DNA of 64,000 bases from Takakia lepidozioides (GCA_030704615.1 CM060734.1:57554042-57618041); one strand, 5' to 3'; counted from the first letter of the stretch, positions 45,663 through 57,985 are shown. Notes: generated from the letters alone by a model not told the origin. Translations and numbers: made by a program.

Positions 45663-48201
45663 ATGGCAGGGTTGAATGAGGCACAGCTGTTTGTTGGACA
45701 TCAGACCATCAGCAGGGGTGATACCATCACCACTGCTTTAAAAAGAGGACCAAGAGCAGGAGTCAACAAGAACTCTTCTGGCTCTTCTGGACATTTGAGG
45801 GCACTATGTAAAGCAGGACGCCTGAAAGAGGCACTGCATATTCTGAACCAACGAGGCATTCAAGGAGACGCCAGTAGTTATGTATGTCTCTTGCGGGAGT
45901 GCATCAACATCAAAGATCTAGCAGAAGGAAAGCGGGTGCATGCTCAGATCGTCCAAAGTGGATTCAAGCCAAACATCTTTGTATTTAACGCCCTTGTCAA
46001 CATGTATGCCAAGTGTGGTAGTGTGGTGGATGCACGTCAAGTGTTTGACAATATGCTTGAACGAGATATGGTTACGTGGACTATTATGATAGGAGGATAT
46101 GCGAAGCATGGATTTAGTAAGGAGGCTTTTGAGATTTATGAGAAGATGCAACAGGAAAGGGTGAAGCCCAACAAGGTCACGTTCGTTTGCATTCTCAATG
46201 CTTGTGCCCGCATGGGAGCCCTGGAAAAGGGCAAAGAGGTCCATGCTGAGATTGTCAAGGCTGGAATTATGTCATATATTAATTTGGACAATACCCTTGT
46301 GGACATGTATGCCAAATGTGGGAGTATGAAGAATGCATGTCAAGTGTTCGACAATATGGCTCAACGAGATGTGGTATCATGGAACTCCATGATTGCAGGA
46401 TATGCTCAGCATGGGTGTGGTAGGGAGGCTTATGAGATCTATGAACAAATGAAACGGGAAGGGGTGACACCCAGTAGGGTGACTTTCATATGCGTTCTGA
46501 ATGGCTGTGCCAATCTAGGAACCTTAGAAAAGGGCAAAGAGGTCCATGTGGACCTCATCAAAGCTGGAATTGCTTTAGATGTAAATTTGGAGACTTCCCT
46601 TGCCTACATGTATGCCAAATGTGGGAGCATGAACAGTGCTCAACAAGTTTTTGACAAAATGACTAAGCGAAATGTGGTCTCATGGAATGCCATGATTTCA
46701 GGATATTCTCAGCTTGGGTGCGGGAGGGAGGCTGTCGAAATTTACAAGCGCATGCAACTGGAAGAGGTGGTACCTGACAAGGTCACGTTCACTTGTGTTC
46801 TCAAAGCATGTGCCAGCCTAGGAGCCCTGGAGAAGGGTAAGCTGGTCCATGCTGACATCAGCAAAAGTGGAATTGTGCCAGATATTACGATGGAGAATTC
46901 CCTTGTTGACATGTATGCCAAATGTGGGAATATAAGGGCTGCCCATCACGTGTTCGTCAATATGGCTAAACGAGATGTGGTCTCATGGAGTGTAATGATC
47001 ACAGGATATGCCCAGCATGGGTTGGGCAAGGAGGCTTTTGAGTTCTATGAGAAAATGCAATGGGACAAGGTGCCTCCTGACAAAGTCACGTTCATCTGTG
47101 TGCTCAATGTGTGTGCCAGCCTAGGAGCCCTGGAGAAGGGCAAACAGGTCCATACTGATGTCATCAAAGCTAGAATTGCATCAGATATCAATTTGGAGAC
47201 TGCCCTTGTTGACATGTATGCCAAATGTGGGAGCTTGAATGATGCTCGTCAAGTGTTCAACAACATGGCTCAACGAGATGCAGTGTCATGGAGTGCGATG
47301 ATCGCAGGATGTGCCCATCATGGCTGTGGTAGGGAGGCCCTACATTTATTTGAGCAAATGCAGCAGGAAGGATTGAAGCCAAATGCAATCACCTTTATTT
47401 CTCTTCTTTCTGCATGTAGCCATGCAGGCCTCATGGATGAAGGCTGTGATTACTTTGATTCCATGAGTCGAGATCATGACCTCACTCCTACGGTTGAGCA
47501 TTTCGGCTGCATGGTGGACCTTCTTGGCCGTGCAGGGCGATTGGATGAGGCGGAGAAGTTACTTACCAAAATGCCATTCAAACCAGGTGCTGAGGTGTGG
47601 ACGGCCTTGCTTGGTGCCTGCAATGTTCATGGGGATCTGGAGCTAGCACAACGTGCAGCAAAAAGCTTTCTCGAGAGTGATCCCCACAATGCTGCAGCTT
47701 ATGTGCTGCTATCAAACATCTATGCTGCAGCTGGCAGGTGGGACGATAAAGCAAAAGTGAGAAAAATGATGGAGGTCAGAGGTGTCAGAAAGGAGGCAGG
47801 GCACAGCTGCATTGAGGTTGACAACCAGGTACATCAGTTCACTGCAGAGGACAAATCGCATTCACAATTTGAGGAAATCCATGCTGAGCTGAAGAGACTG
47901 TCTGAAGAGATGCAGGCGGCTGGGTATGTGCCTGACACTCGATTCATATTACATGACGTCGATGAAGAGGATAAGGAACTTTCCCTGTGCCTCCACAGTG
48001 AGAAGCTGGCGATCGCTTTTGGGCTCATCAGCAGCCCCCCTGGGACACCTATCCGGGTCATCAAAAACCTTCGGGTGTGGTGACTGCCACACTGCCACCA
48101 AGTTCATCTCAAAGATGAAGGGGCGTGATGTTGTTGTGCGTGATTCCAACCGCTTTCATCATTTCCAAAATGGGGTTTGTTCTTGCGGGGATTACTGGTG
48201 A
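45663..48201 (+). pseudogene. PLS-class PPR protein with E and DYW domains, one frameshift
   Basis: DYW-type PPR proteins bind organellar RNA and edit C to U. The intronless frame from 45663 has five near-identical PLS triplets of about 101 residues (each with DMYAKCGS, DVVSWxxMIxGYxQHG and a LEKGKxVH block), then E/E+ motifs, and the deaminase HxE site in [11 protein letters not shown]. At 48073-48083 the frame ends KNLRVW*. The shifted frame continues at once with [20 protein letters not shown] and [16 protein letters not shown], stopping at 48201. Two bases are missing from a GTGTG run where GTGTGTGG is expected, so the final zinc-binding CxxCH and the DYW end are lost. Everything else is intact, so the lesion is recent or a sequencing error. 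No obvious transit peptide is seen. Confidence 0.9.
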
Positions 48202-49747
48202 AACAATACATATGCCTACAAGAATGTGCCTGCTTCAAATATGAGGGCAGAGAATCTGTAATTAATTTTCCAAAACAGTGTAAACTTGAAAGAAGTGGCG
48301 GTCCATTATTTGACCTCAACCCCTAAATTTTACTTACACTTCTGTTATAGCAGGAGCAAGAGAGTCAGTACTCATTTGCCTTGAGATATTGCTACCTTAA
48401 CCGCAACTTCAGTTTGTTTTACACAATGCTAGTAATGATTCACTTCAAAAGCAACTCTCCACATGTGTGGAAAGCCAAGACACCTGCGTTGAATACAGTA
48501 GCAAAAGTTGAACATTTAGCACTCTCTTTTCGCTCCCCTAATGTAAGTTATGACTTGCATTTACTACACAGGCATGGGTGCTGCCCCATGGCCTGGGGTT
48601 CTGTTTAGGCATCTCTGGTGCTTTGCTCCTCGGTATTCCATTCAAACAAGGCAGGTAGCCATTGTATCAAACTACTTCCACACATTTAGTGAGCCCCTGA
48701 AGGTGATATCCACGATCAGTCCGAGTAGCAGGGGTGGGCAACACAAACCAAGAGGACTTACAAGTCTTAATCATGAGATCAGGACTGACCAGGGATGGAG
48801 TTCCAGACGTCCTCAAGGTCTACCATGACAGTAGTTGGATGCACCAGCCGTTATTTGAGAAAAGCTTTTTAGTTAAGTTCACATCAACAGACAAGATCTC
48901 GAGATCATAGCAGGGCACCCTAGCATTTTCCTACTTCAACAGATGGGTAGGATTTTGTCTCATTCTTGGGGGTGGCAAATAAACATTCAGACACGAAGAA
49001 AAAATGGTCAGCATGTCTCTTGCAGATGAGAGGGCCTACTTACAACATACAGCAAGCAGTCTCCAGTGAACATTGGAGCTGCCCTCACAAAATATATACA
49101 CAAACCCAAACCCGTGTACGGAGTAAGCAAACCCTTTCAGAGTACTACTCGAAACACATTAATCACAACCCCATCAAAATACAGACTTCAATTTTCAGTC
49201 AAGAAAAGAAAGGGGATAAGAAGTGATGATAATATACTTCAAGACAGCCAAAGTTTTAGGGGGTCTTCAAGCTCAAGACCATATATTCGGTAGCAGGCCT
49301 ACCAAATTTGATCGCCCAACAGTAAAATAGGAGTAACTATTTCAATCCATTGGCACGCAAGTCTCTACAGCGGGTGCAACAAGAGCATTCTGACTCGACC
49401 TCCACAAGAATCTCATACAAACCTAGCATCTCCTTCACTTCGCTGCTGTGAGCATTGATAATAGACACCTTGGAAGTAAGGCATAGAAAACACGTCAGAA
49501 GGAGCACCTCCGTGCCCGCAAGCTACATTATTCCAAACTGCCCGTCTCCAGGCAAAAAATAGTTCTTCCCACCACAGAAACTACGGCGCTTGTCCACAGT
49601 CTCTCATCTCTCTCTCCCCATTTGTCATCGAACTCCGCGGCTTACCTCCATCACTCTGCTATAATTTGCAGCTCCACTAATCACCTGGAGGCCAAGCACC
49701 ACACACAATACTGCCTTCATCTCAAGAGTGCAGACCTCACAGTCTAC
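48202..49747. other. PPR 3' flank and TOM6 3' flank
   Basis: No gene is recognised; short frames on both strands lack features. The right part is presumably the TOM6 3' UTR. Confidence 0.4.
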
Positions 49748-49915
49748 CTAGTCAAGTTCAAGCGTCAGTTCCTCGTCCCTCTTGGACACCAAGCCCATGA
49801 TGAACGGGGCGGCGCGAATGACAACGATCCACAATCCCAGGATGGTGAGATGCTGCTTTAGCTGCTTGTACGCCTCGGCCTTGTCGGGCCTGCGGGCAAG
49901 TCCTCCCAGAAACAT
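49748..49915 (-). CDS. TOM6: mitochondrial import receptor subunit TOM6
   Basis: A small outer-membrane protein that stabilises the TOM translocase. The single-exon frame gives 55 residues beginning MFLGGLARRPDKAEAYKQLK and ending EELTLELD. The N-terminal MF...RRPDKAEA.KQL, the hydrophobic segment LTILGLWIVVIRAAPFIMGL (residues about 23-42) and the acidic C-terminus are the pattern of plant TOM6 (Arabidopsis has a closely similar 54-residue protein). The ATG at 49915 starts exactly at the conserved Met-Phe. The upstream region to about 50100 is GC-richer and probably the promoter. Confidence 0.88.
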   Translation of the reverse strand: MFLGGLARRPDKAEAYKQLKQHLTILGLWIVVIRAAPFIMGLVSKRDEELTLELD

Positions 49916-50779
49916 AGCTCTCCTCTCCTCTTCCTCCCTTAAATCCGCGCTTCAGTCTCCACACCGCAACGCCCACAACCTGCAAAAGATTTGTGCAGAA
50001 CTCCCGACACCCAGATCGCCCAAACCAGGTCAGAATCGCTGGCAAACTTGTACACAAAAGCAATCACAGGGTTTAAGCATAGAAACCCTAAAACCCAAAC
50101 AGGGAAGAAGGCCGCTGTTGCCACGTCCACACCATCCATCTTTCTTTTCACATACCAAATAAGAGCAAAGGAAAAATTCTCAGCTTCCTTTTTATTTTTA
50201 TTTTTTCTGGTTCCTTGCATGACAAAAAAGTTTCAAACAATCCAACACCTCATTCTGTGGGTGGCCCAATTCAATCCATCCATCATTTTGCATTCCTTGC
50301 CTACATACTACCAAGGCTTTGGAAATTTCTTGTCAGTGAGATGAAAGTGTAAAGGAGTCCAGTAATTGCAATTGGCAATAATTTTTAACATACATCAGTG
50401 TGTGTTAGAGAGAGATCAGCGTCTCAATGGAAAATGGTACACTGGCATAGGATGTCCTCTTCATAGTTTGCAGTTGGAAACTGAGTCACTCGCAGAAGAC
50501 CATCCCCTAAAATTTGAAATCCTCACAATGCAATTTTGTGGGGTGTCCCAGGGAGGATTTTTGTTTAGTCAGCATGCGTTAGAAACTTGTAATAAAGATT
50601 GTGCTACTCTTTCAGCAGGCCAGGAAGTTCTTTGGGCCCAATAACTACTACCTCTGCCATTGTTGCTATCCCACCTATTGCGCAGCTGGTGGGCTCCAGA
50701 AACTGATCAAGAGGTCCATCCACAGCCTCAATAACCTACATCTCAAAGTGAAGTAGAGAAAGTATAGAGGATTGATATG
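49916..50779. other. TOM6 upstream region; no gene recognised
   Basis: 50100-50780 is AT-rich with overlapping short frames. A minus-strand segment at 50745-50610 stays open for about 43 codons after an acceptor-like site (reading PTSCAIGGIATMAEVVV), but I cannot link it to a family. Confidence 0.35.
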
Positions 50780-52368
50780 TCATGGAGTGTGCCGGCGATT
50801 CATGTACCGAATGACAGCATCTTCAACCCTGCAACCCCATCCTCTCTGCGCAAGTAAATTTCTTTAAACAGCATCTTTCTTCACTTGATCAAGACCACAT
50901 GTCTTCACTCAAGTAAAATTAAAAACTCCCTATTTGCATTTCTGATGCAACAATGTGATGAACCTGATCGCACCATCTTGTCTGGCACTTAACAAGTGTA
51001 AAATGTGAAGAGAGAGAAAAAGAAAGAAAGAAATACAACACCAAAGGAAAAAACCAAGTCAGAAAGGATCAACAAGAATCTGCTTTCTTACAGGATTCCC
51101 AGAGTCCGTCCAAATTGCGGTATTGACTGAGGATAGGTGTCTTTCAACAGTCATGTACACAAACAGAGAATCAGCATACCAGGGTTGATGGTAGAAATCA
51201 GATCGCCGCTCTTTCTCGGAATTGCGGCTGGCATGCCCAACAACCATCTTGAGGTCACGGCTCTGAGAGGCAATGAGGCCATTGATGAACTCAGCAGGGA
51301 GCTGACAGAAGCCCAAGAAGAAGGCCCGTTAATTTTGCAAATTGAACTGGTGATAGAGTGATCAAACATGTCAATGTCTCTGTGATTTTCAATTGGCCAG
51401 GAAGGTGGTCATCTCCTTTTGTAAGGGGGAGGGCACATTTACCGCCACATCATAGCAGGCGTTGCCCACAGGATTCCTCCCTGAAAGCTTGATACGATGT
51501 TCAATATGAATGGGCTGTGGGGGTATGGAGCCTTTGGGCCACTGAGACAAACTTGATCCGCTCCTCGCCCACCTGTAGCAATAACTTGACCGTCCTGATG
51601 ACAAGGCTCATCAGAACTCATTTTAGTGTACATAGAGGATTTTATCTTGTGAGGCGGCAGGCCACGTGCTGGCCTTCCATTCCCTCTATCTAGGATGCTA
51701 TTGCTACACCTGTTGTTTTCGACACTGCACTGCAGGTAGAAAGCACTCACTACAAACTCGGTATCCCCCCTCCTCTTTATTTCGAACCCCTCGACATGGT
51801 TCACCGCCCGCGCTCCATCCCAGACGATACTGTGGTTGTCCGGATACAAACGTGGGTCCAGTTGTATCGTGATTCGCTTAAAGAAAGACGAAACTTGGGT
51901 AATGAAGGACTGGATCCCTGTCTTCTGGTTCAACCACACGACCCATTACCCGTAACGTCCAAGATGGTGGCTCTCCAGGATTCCGCAACTGCTCGTGCAC
52001 ATTGTTCAGGCCCTGGTTGCCATCCCCACCCGCGCTATGATTCTGTGTTTGATTAGCATAAGTGTTAAACACATACATTCTCAGTGTGCTATTCACCGTT
52101 GGAGGTGACCGCACAACCTCCCGGACATCCAGCTTCTTGCGGGTAAAGCTTTATGAACCCGCGCCTCGAACTCCAACAGCTATGTGTTTATAGCAGACTC
52201 TGGGCACATCGCTGCAACTTTGGCAGGTATCATCGTTTCTGCTACCTTTTTTTTCTTCCTCCGCGCTGCAGGTGTTATCTCTGCGGCCTTGAATGCCGAC
52301 GAGCTTGGCACTGGCGCGCTTGGCACAGCGCTACGCAGACAAGGGGATACATGCAGAATCAAACTCAC
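50780..52368 (-). pseudogene. SWP73/SNF12 (BAF60-type SWI/SNF subunit) pseudogene
   Basis: Minus-strand pieces match the SWI/SNF subunit SNF12 in order: [150 protein letters not shown], and, across a consensus 351-bp intron (donor 51179, acceptor before 50828), VEDAVIRYMNRR. Lesions are a TAG before LLEFE, frameshifts near 52150, 51890, 51440-51600 and 51330, and loss of most of the SWIB core between about 51600 and 51740. Because an intron is retained, this looks like a duplicated, not retro-copied, pseudogene. Confidence 0.8.
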
Positions 52369-52439
52369 CGGTCAGATCAACAAGCGGCTAGTCGCGTAAT
52401 GCCTCCACCCTACTAAAAACTCTTAAGTAGAAAATTTCC

Positions 52440-54412
52440 TTAAAATATTATAAATAAAAGCCTCTCATTTTAAGATAATAGGGTCTTCAATGGGCACGTG
52501 CGATGTGGTCAATGGGCCCCGCGCACGGACGCCCGGCTCCCCAGCACCCGCCCGCCCCCCCGCCCAGCCCAGCCGCGGGCGCGGCTGCAACAACAGCGCC
52601 CGCGGCCCCGTCCGCCGCGCGGCCAGTGCCCCGCCCATGAGTCCGCTGCCTCCGGTCTGCCAGTCCGCCCGTCTGCCCGCCAGTCCGCTGGCCAGTCCCC
52701 TGCCATCCAGTCCGCTGACGGCGCAGGATCGCCACCGTCCATTCCCATAACCCATCCGAGCCCTCCATTTTTAGGGCTGCGAAAATAACAATGATCTTCC
52801 CACCAAATCCCAGCCGCTCTCTTTTTACGGCTGTTTGTTGTCCGATGTTGCGGTAGGCATTCCCATGCACGCGACTGTTCCTCTTTTGCGCGCGATGTTC
52901 ATGATGATGATGAAGCGTGTGCTTGACCATGAGAGGACTGTCTCGGCACTACAGCCACCATCGTGCATATGCTTCCACTATTTTGCCTTCTTGTTGTGCT
53001 TTCGGGAACCTTCGTTTTATGGTTTGGTTCTATGTCATAAATATGGAAAATGCGGACATCTGTCGTCGATAACGTCCTCTGCTTGTGATCCGTCATGATA
53101 CGTTTAGCCCCTTCGTACTGCATCCTTCATGAGAGCCTTCACAAGTTTAGTTCGTTAAAGGAACCCATGGGTAACATGGGCGCGAAAATGGTGGAAGCGT
53201 ATGCACATGGGGGCGTGTATTGCAGATTTCGTATCGGACGATGAGACTGTTTATGTGACCAAGTATAGCGGCTTGCATCCGTCGTACATAAGTTGTGGAA
53301 AAGGGTGGAGAATCTGAAGAAACCCAGCTTTGTGATGGATCCACATGGTATTATATAAGGGATGGCAGCACAAAAAAACAATTCGAGTCGTCACGGAACA
53401 CCATCCAGTCGTAAGGTCCTCAAACATCCACACGCACCTGCTGAATGCAGATGTCTGAGCCACGACGGGAGATGTCTAAGACAATTGCATCTACAAATGC
53501 GCGTGGATGTTTGAGGTCCGTTGTGTCGCGAGTCTGTTCACAGGGGGTTCGCCGGCCCGTCAGTGCTTTGGATATTCCCCTTCTCGCGTGCATAACAGTC
53601 ATTTTGGAGGCGGTCTGTTGGAAGTCCGTCTGTTGGGATATCAGTCTGTTGCACTTGTGAATTTGTCAGTCTGTTGTGTCGGAGGTCTGTTGCACTAAGT
53701 CTGTTTGACTTCTTATTTTTCCTCCGGTCAGTCTTTTGGCTTGTTCTCCCGCCAGTCTGGCAAAACGTCCGTCTGCTGGACAGTTCTCCTCTATGGATAT
53801 CAGTCTGTTGGACTGTGCATGCATCAGTCTGTTGTGCCGCGAGTATGTTCGCAATGGGTGTGTTCGACTTTCCTGTTCTCCCCTTACTCTCTTTTGTCTT
53901 CATTCCGCCGATAGGGAAGTGCCTCCAATATGAAGCCGCTTCGCCTCAGCAAAGCGAATAGTCCGCTGGACTGGCCGTCCGGTGGACTCTCGGCCCGATG
54001 GAAAATGAGTCTGCTACACTTACGAGGACCGTGGATGAATTTAGTACGATGCGTTCGTTCGGTGGGCGTATTCAATGCGATGACGGCGGATAGTTGGCGC
54101 CTGTAAAATCGCGCCACGTTGGCAGTGCCATGTCTGCTTTCCCCCTTCTACTTCTACTTTCTTCTCATGTTCCCTGTGCGATCGACTCCATTCTCTTCGC
54201 GCCTGTTTCTTCGCACAGTTTTGCACAGTTTTGTTTTCCTCTTTGCGTTTCCATCACCGTAACGAAAGACGACCGTTCTTCCCCAGGTGTGGAGAGTCGC
54301 GGTGAGCCGCGAAGCGTCGCAAACACGCTCACTTTTGTAACAACTCGAAGTTCATCGGCTCGGTGAGGTTCTCATTTGCTGCGGTGGTTCCATTCCATTC
54401 TGTGTCCTCTTC
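52440..54412. other. no gene recognised; GC-rich block and GTCTGTTG-type repeats
   Basis: 52490-52760 is very GC-rich with long chance frames on several strands. 52655-52720 carries CAGTCCGCTG/GTCTGCC variants. 53525-53870 carries many loose copies of (A/G)GTCTGTTG (see the separate repeat entry). None of this region reads as a protein family. Confidence 0.4.
53525..53870. repeat. cluster of (CA)GTCTGTTG motif repeats
   Basis: At least eight copies of GTCTGTTG or GTCTGCTG occur in about 350 bp, at irregular spacing, often preceded by CA or GTC (for example near 53616, 53630, 53645, 53671, 53688, 53774, 53801 and 53828). Related CAGTCCGCTG forms lie at 52670-52720 and 53960-53990. Irregularly spaced short motifs of this kind are typical of subterminal regions of DNA transposons. 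Confidence 0.5.
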
Positions 54413-54496
54413 TTGCTTAGGATGAGTCTTTTCATAGGACTTCTATCTGTCGCTCTGTTGCTCATTGTCCTTGCACCTTCGTTTCATTCTGCAGCA

Positions 54497-55498
54497 ATGG
54501 AGGATGCTTGTGAAAAGGGTGGAGCGGACTGGGTGGATTTTGTGCACCAAACCAGACTGAAGAAGGAGCGAAGGTACTGGTACTCACCAGACGAGTTTGA
54601 TCATAAAATAGTGGAAGCATTTGTAGACCTCCGCGCCCAGAAGCCCAAAAACTCGAATCGGCAGAAGGACAAGCTCTTCTGTCGCTTATGTGAAGAGGTA
54701 ATCAAGGACAAAATCCAACTAAATCGGCATTGTGTTGACACGGGTTGCAAGGAGACTGTTGCAATGATTCCACGGGATTTCAAGCCTTGGCCGATACTGA
54801 AAGAAATGTCGATTGTCGAAGAGGCCACAATGCGCTTGCGCGGATCAGTGCTTGACCCCCGCACTTTGGAATTAGACGAAGTGCGCGCACGGTATGGCGT
54901 CCATTGTGGTGGCCCGTCAATGGAGGATTTGCAAGTGCAGGGAATGCCGGACGCTCCCAGAAAACGTAAACTGAGTGATGGGGCCCAAAAAAAGGAGAGG
55001 CAAAAAAAAAAAAGGCTGCAAGGTCTGCTCGCGAGGCAAGGGCAAAATCCACGCAACAGACTGAACCCTGTCCTGGGCGGCAGACCCACACCATCAGTAC
55101 TGATACTGAAAGTGAATCTGCTCAGGGCTGGAAGGGTGACAAGTCCAGTGGACATTGACTTGCCTGACCAGACTCGGCAGCAGACTCACACAAATATCGC
55201 GACCCATGCCATCGGTTTAGGGTCAAAACCAAAAACTCAACAGAGCACTGAAGGGCCAGTCTGCCCTGGCACATTGCGCCTCGTTGACTTTGGGCTTTTC
55301 CCACCAGAGTGCCCACCAATTGGGGATCCAGACTTCTTCCGTTATTTCTACAGAGTTGCCCAGTCAGGTCTGCTACGCACATTCATCCGACAGGCGGAAC
55401 AGAACTGGTTGAACAGCTTTGAAGATGAAGATGACGATGATGAAGTAGAGGAGGTAATGGTCAGTCTGACCGCCCAGTCTGTTCTCTGTGTTGTTTGA
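54497..55498 (+). CDS. unidentified protein with a C2HC zinc-finger-like motif
   Basis: A 333-residue frame starting MEDACEKGGADWVDFV. Residues about 55-80 contain FCRLCEEVIKDKIQLNRHC followed by VDTGC, a CxxC-x(12)-HC-x(4)-C arrangement suggestive of a DNA-binding finger. A Lys/Arg-rich stretch (KRKLSD, KKERQKKKRLQ, about 155-180) could be a nuclear signal. The C-terminus is acidic (EDEDDDDEVEEV). The frame extends upstream to 54413 with a hydrophobic leader, but a CTGCAG just before 54497 may be a splice acceptor. The family is not recognised. Flanking motif repeats on the left and a gypsy remnant on the right suggest transposon origin; a host gene is not excluded. Confidence 0.4.
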   Translation: MEDACEKGGADWVDFVHQTRLKKERRYWYSPDEFDHKIVEAFVDLRAQKPKNSNRQKDKLFCRLCEEVIKDKIQLNRHCVDTGCKETVAMIPRDFKPWPILKEMSIVEEATMRLRGSVLDPRTLELDEVRARYGVHCGGPSMEDLQVQGMPDAPRKRKLSDGAQKKERQKKKRLQGLLARQGQNPRNRLNPVLGGRPTPSVLILKVNLLRAGRVTSPVDIDLPDQTRQQTHTNIATHAIGLGSKPKTQQSTEGPVCPGTLRLVDFGLFPPECPPIGDPDFFRYFYRVAQSGLLRTFIRQAEQNWLNSFEDEDDDDEVEEVMVSLTAQSVLCVV

Positions 55499-55629
55499 GT
55501 CCATCATCGGGGTCACGTTGTGTCGCGGCCCTTTGCCTTGAGGGCAGGGAGGTCGGGACACAAGAGGGGCTGCCCCTGTGGTGGGGGCAGTAGCAGCGAT
55601 AGGTACAGGGGCTGAAGCACCCTTGAGTG

Positions 55630-57985
55630 CCCAAGGAAGCAAACAGATGACATTTGGGGGTATGTCCAGGCTTTCAATGTGCTGTTGCTCGAAGTCGCGG
55701 ACATGGCAGAACCAGAAATGGTCTTCAACTTTGTGGCGGGACTGGCCCCGTGGGCCAGGCGGAAGTTGGAGGAGAAGCCACCCAAGACTTTGAATGAGGC
55801 AATTGAGAGGGCTGAATGTTTCTCGGATGTCCCTAGGGGTGAAAGACAAGGCCGTACGGAGCTGAACCACAAGAAGATTCGGCGGGAAGGTGACTCCTTC
55901 CGACCGGAAAAGAAGTGGGATAGGCCACGCGGCGAAAATGGCACGTGGAAATCAAAGGGAGGGCCTTCACACGTCAAGGCGGCACCCGGTGCTCCGAAAG
56001 GAAAAGCGGGTGGAGCGGCTTATGGCGGACAGAAGGCGACCTTTGATGGAGTGTGTTTCAATTGCGGGGAGCCCGGGCACATGGCCAAGAAGTGCACGAA
56101 GCCCCGGCAATTGAACATGACTCGGGCGACCACGGAGCTGTCGGAAGATACCATCAGTTGCTTGGTGGAAGCGGTGGTCGCCAGGACTTGCAAGGTAGGC
56201 AAATTTTCTTGTGAGTTGTATCAGGAAACTGGCGCCTTACGAAAAGGGAGTCAGTTATTGTTCGTGGATGGGATAATATCTGGAACTAATGTGTCGTTGT
56301 TGATGGACACAGGAGCGTCGCACTCCTTCATGACACCGGCAACGGCACAAAAGCTGGGACTCCCGACAAGTGACGTGGGGGCCTCTATTGAGGTGCGTTC
56401 TGCCAAAGGAGAACCACAGTTGGCGACAAGGTTGGCGATTGATGTTCCTCTTCAACTGGGGAGTTGGGAGGGACGTGAGAACTTCACCATCTGCGAGATC
56501 GATGGAGTAGATCTCATTTTAGGGATGACCTTTTTGAGCAAATCCGGAGCGGTCATAGATGGCCGCAAGAGAGTAGTCACGCTGCCATGTGGGAATGGTG
56601 GCGAGGTCTTACAAGTGTCGGAAACGCCCAAATCCGTGGGAGGGCGAATAAACCTTTTGTCAGCAAGGGAGTGGGCCGTGGAGGAGGCACACGAACCCCA
56701 GTTCTTGCTTTACATTAGAGAAGTGAAGGGAGAAGGCGATGGGGAGCCGAGCCCAGATTGGATCAAGGGGATTTTGGAAAAATACCAGGATGTGATGCCG
56801 GAGGATTTACCAAGCGGCTTGCCACCGCGAAGAGGAGTTGACCACAAGATTGAGGTGATACCGGGATCGGAACCGCCTGCCAAGGCGCCCTACCGGTTGA
56901 GCCACAGAGAGTTGGTCGAGCTGAAGACTCAGCTCAAGGATCTAATGTCAAAGGGGTACATCCGGCCGAGTAAGTCACCTTACGGAGCCCCGGTGCTATT
57001 TGCAGACAAGAAGGATGGGACGCTGCGGATGTGTGTCGATTACAGGGCTCTGAATAAGGTGACTATCAAAAACCGGTACCCTTTGCCAAGGATCGACGAC
57101 CTCTTCGATCGGTTGGCAGGAGCGAAGTATTTCAGCCGGATCGACTTGCGCTCCGGCTATCACCAAATTCGGGTGGCGGAAGGAGATGAGGAGAAGACCG
57201 CGTGCAGGACAAGGTATGGTTCATATGAGTTCTTGGTGATGCCTTTTGGGCTCACCAATGCACCAGCAACATTTAGCACGCTGATGAATAGCCTTTTCCA
57301 GGAGTGGTTGGATGACTTTGTGATCGTGTACATCGACGACATCTTGGTGTACTCGAAAACAAAGGAGGAGCACCTGGAGCACCTCAAAAGGGTGTTCCGA
57401 AAATTGCGAGAAGGGAAGCTGTATGCCAAAGCTTCAAAGTGCAAATTCGGGGTCACAAAAGTGGAGTTCCTAGGGCATGTGATTACACAGGATGGGATCA
57501 AAATGGATGACAGAAAGGTGAGGGCGATCTTGGACTGGGAGCCTCCGACTTCGGTCCCGGGAGTGCGATCCTTCCTAGGACTCGCCTCCTATTACCGGAA
57601 GTATGTGAGAAATTTCGCCAAGATCGCGGGGCCGCTGTCGGACCTTCTGTGTAAATCCAAAGTCTGGGTATGGAACACATTTTGTGGCCAAGCTTTTGCT
57701 GAATTGAAGCAGCGGATGACGGAAGCTCCAGTCTTGAAAATCCCGGAGTTCGATCGTCCGTTTGAGATTCATACAGATGCATCGGACTTCGCGATTGGGG
57801 GTGTTCTTATGCAAGATGGACGTCCAGTGGCTTACGAAAGTAAGAAACTAAATGAAGTGGAGCGACGGTGGCCGACGCACGAAAAAGAGATGAAGGCGGT
57901 GGTGCATTGCCTTGAGCTCTGGCGCCACTATGTTGGTTCCAACCCAGTGAAGGTGTTCACGAACAATGTCACGGTGAAGTATTAG
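55630..57985 (+). mobile_element. Ty3-gypsy retrotransposon remnant
   Basis: The open frame 55679-57985 encodes the end of gag ([20 protein letters not shown]), a zinc knuckle [14 protein letters not shown] (residues 126-139), aspartic protease with DTGAS (210-214), reverse transcriptase with [20 protein letters not shown] and YIDDILVY (551-558), and RNase H beginning [13 protein letters not shown] (about 698). It ends abruptly after [10 protein letters not shown] with a stop. The first gag part, integrase and both LTRs are missing. The 768-codon frame is intact through RT, so decay is recent, but the element cannot move by itself. It abuts the truncated PPR gene at about 58040. Confidence 0.92.

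Noticed and set aside
50610-50745. Minus-strand exon-like segment after an acceptor-like site
   Set aside because: About 43 open codons following the SWP73 pseudogene stop; no family match and no donor partner, so chance is likely.
52487-52930. Overlapping frames of up to 147 codons on both strands
   Set aside because: The region is extremely GC-rich, which keeps all frames open; the translations are Gly/Ala/Arg/Pro repeats without family features.
54601-55155. 184-codon minus-strand frame
   Set aside because: Antisense shadow of the zinc-finger-like frame 54497-55498.
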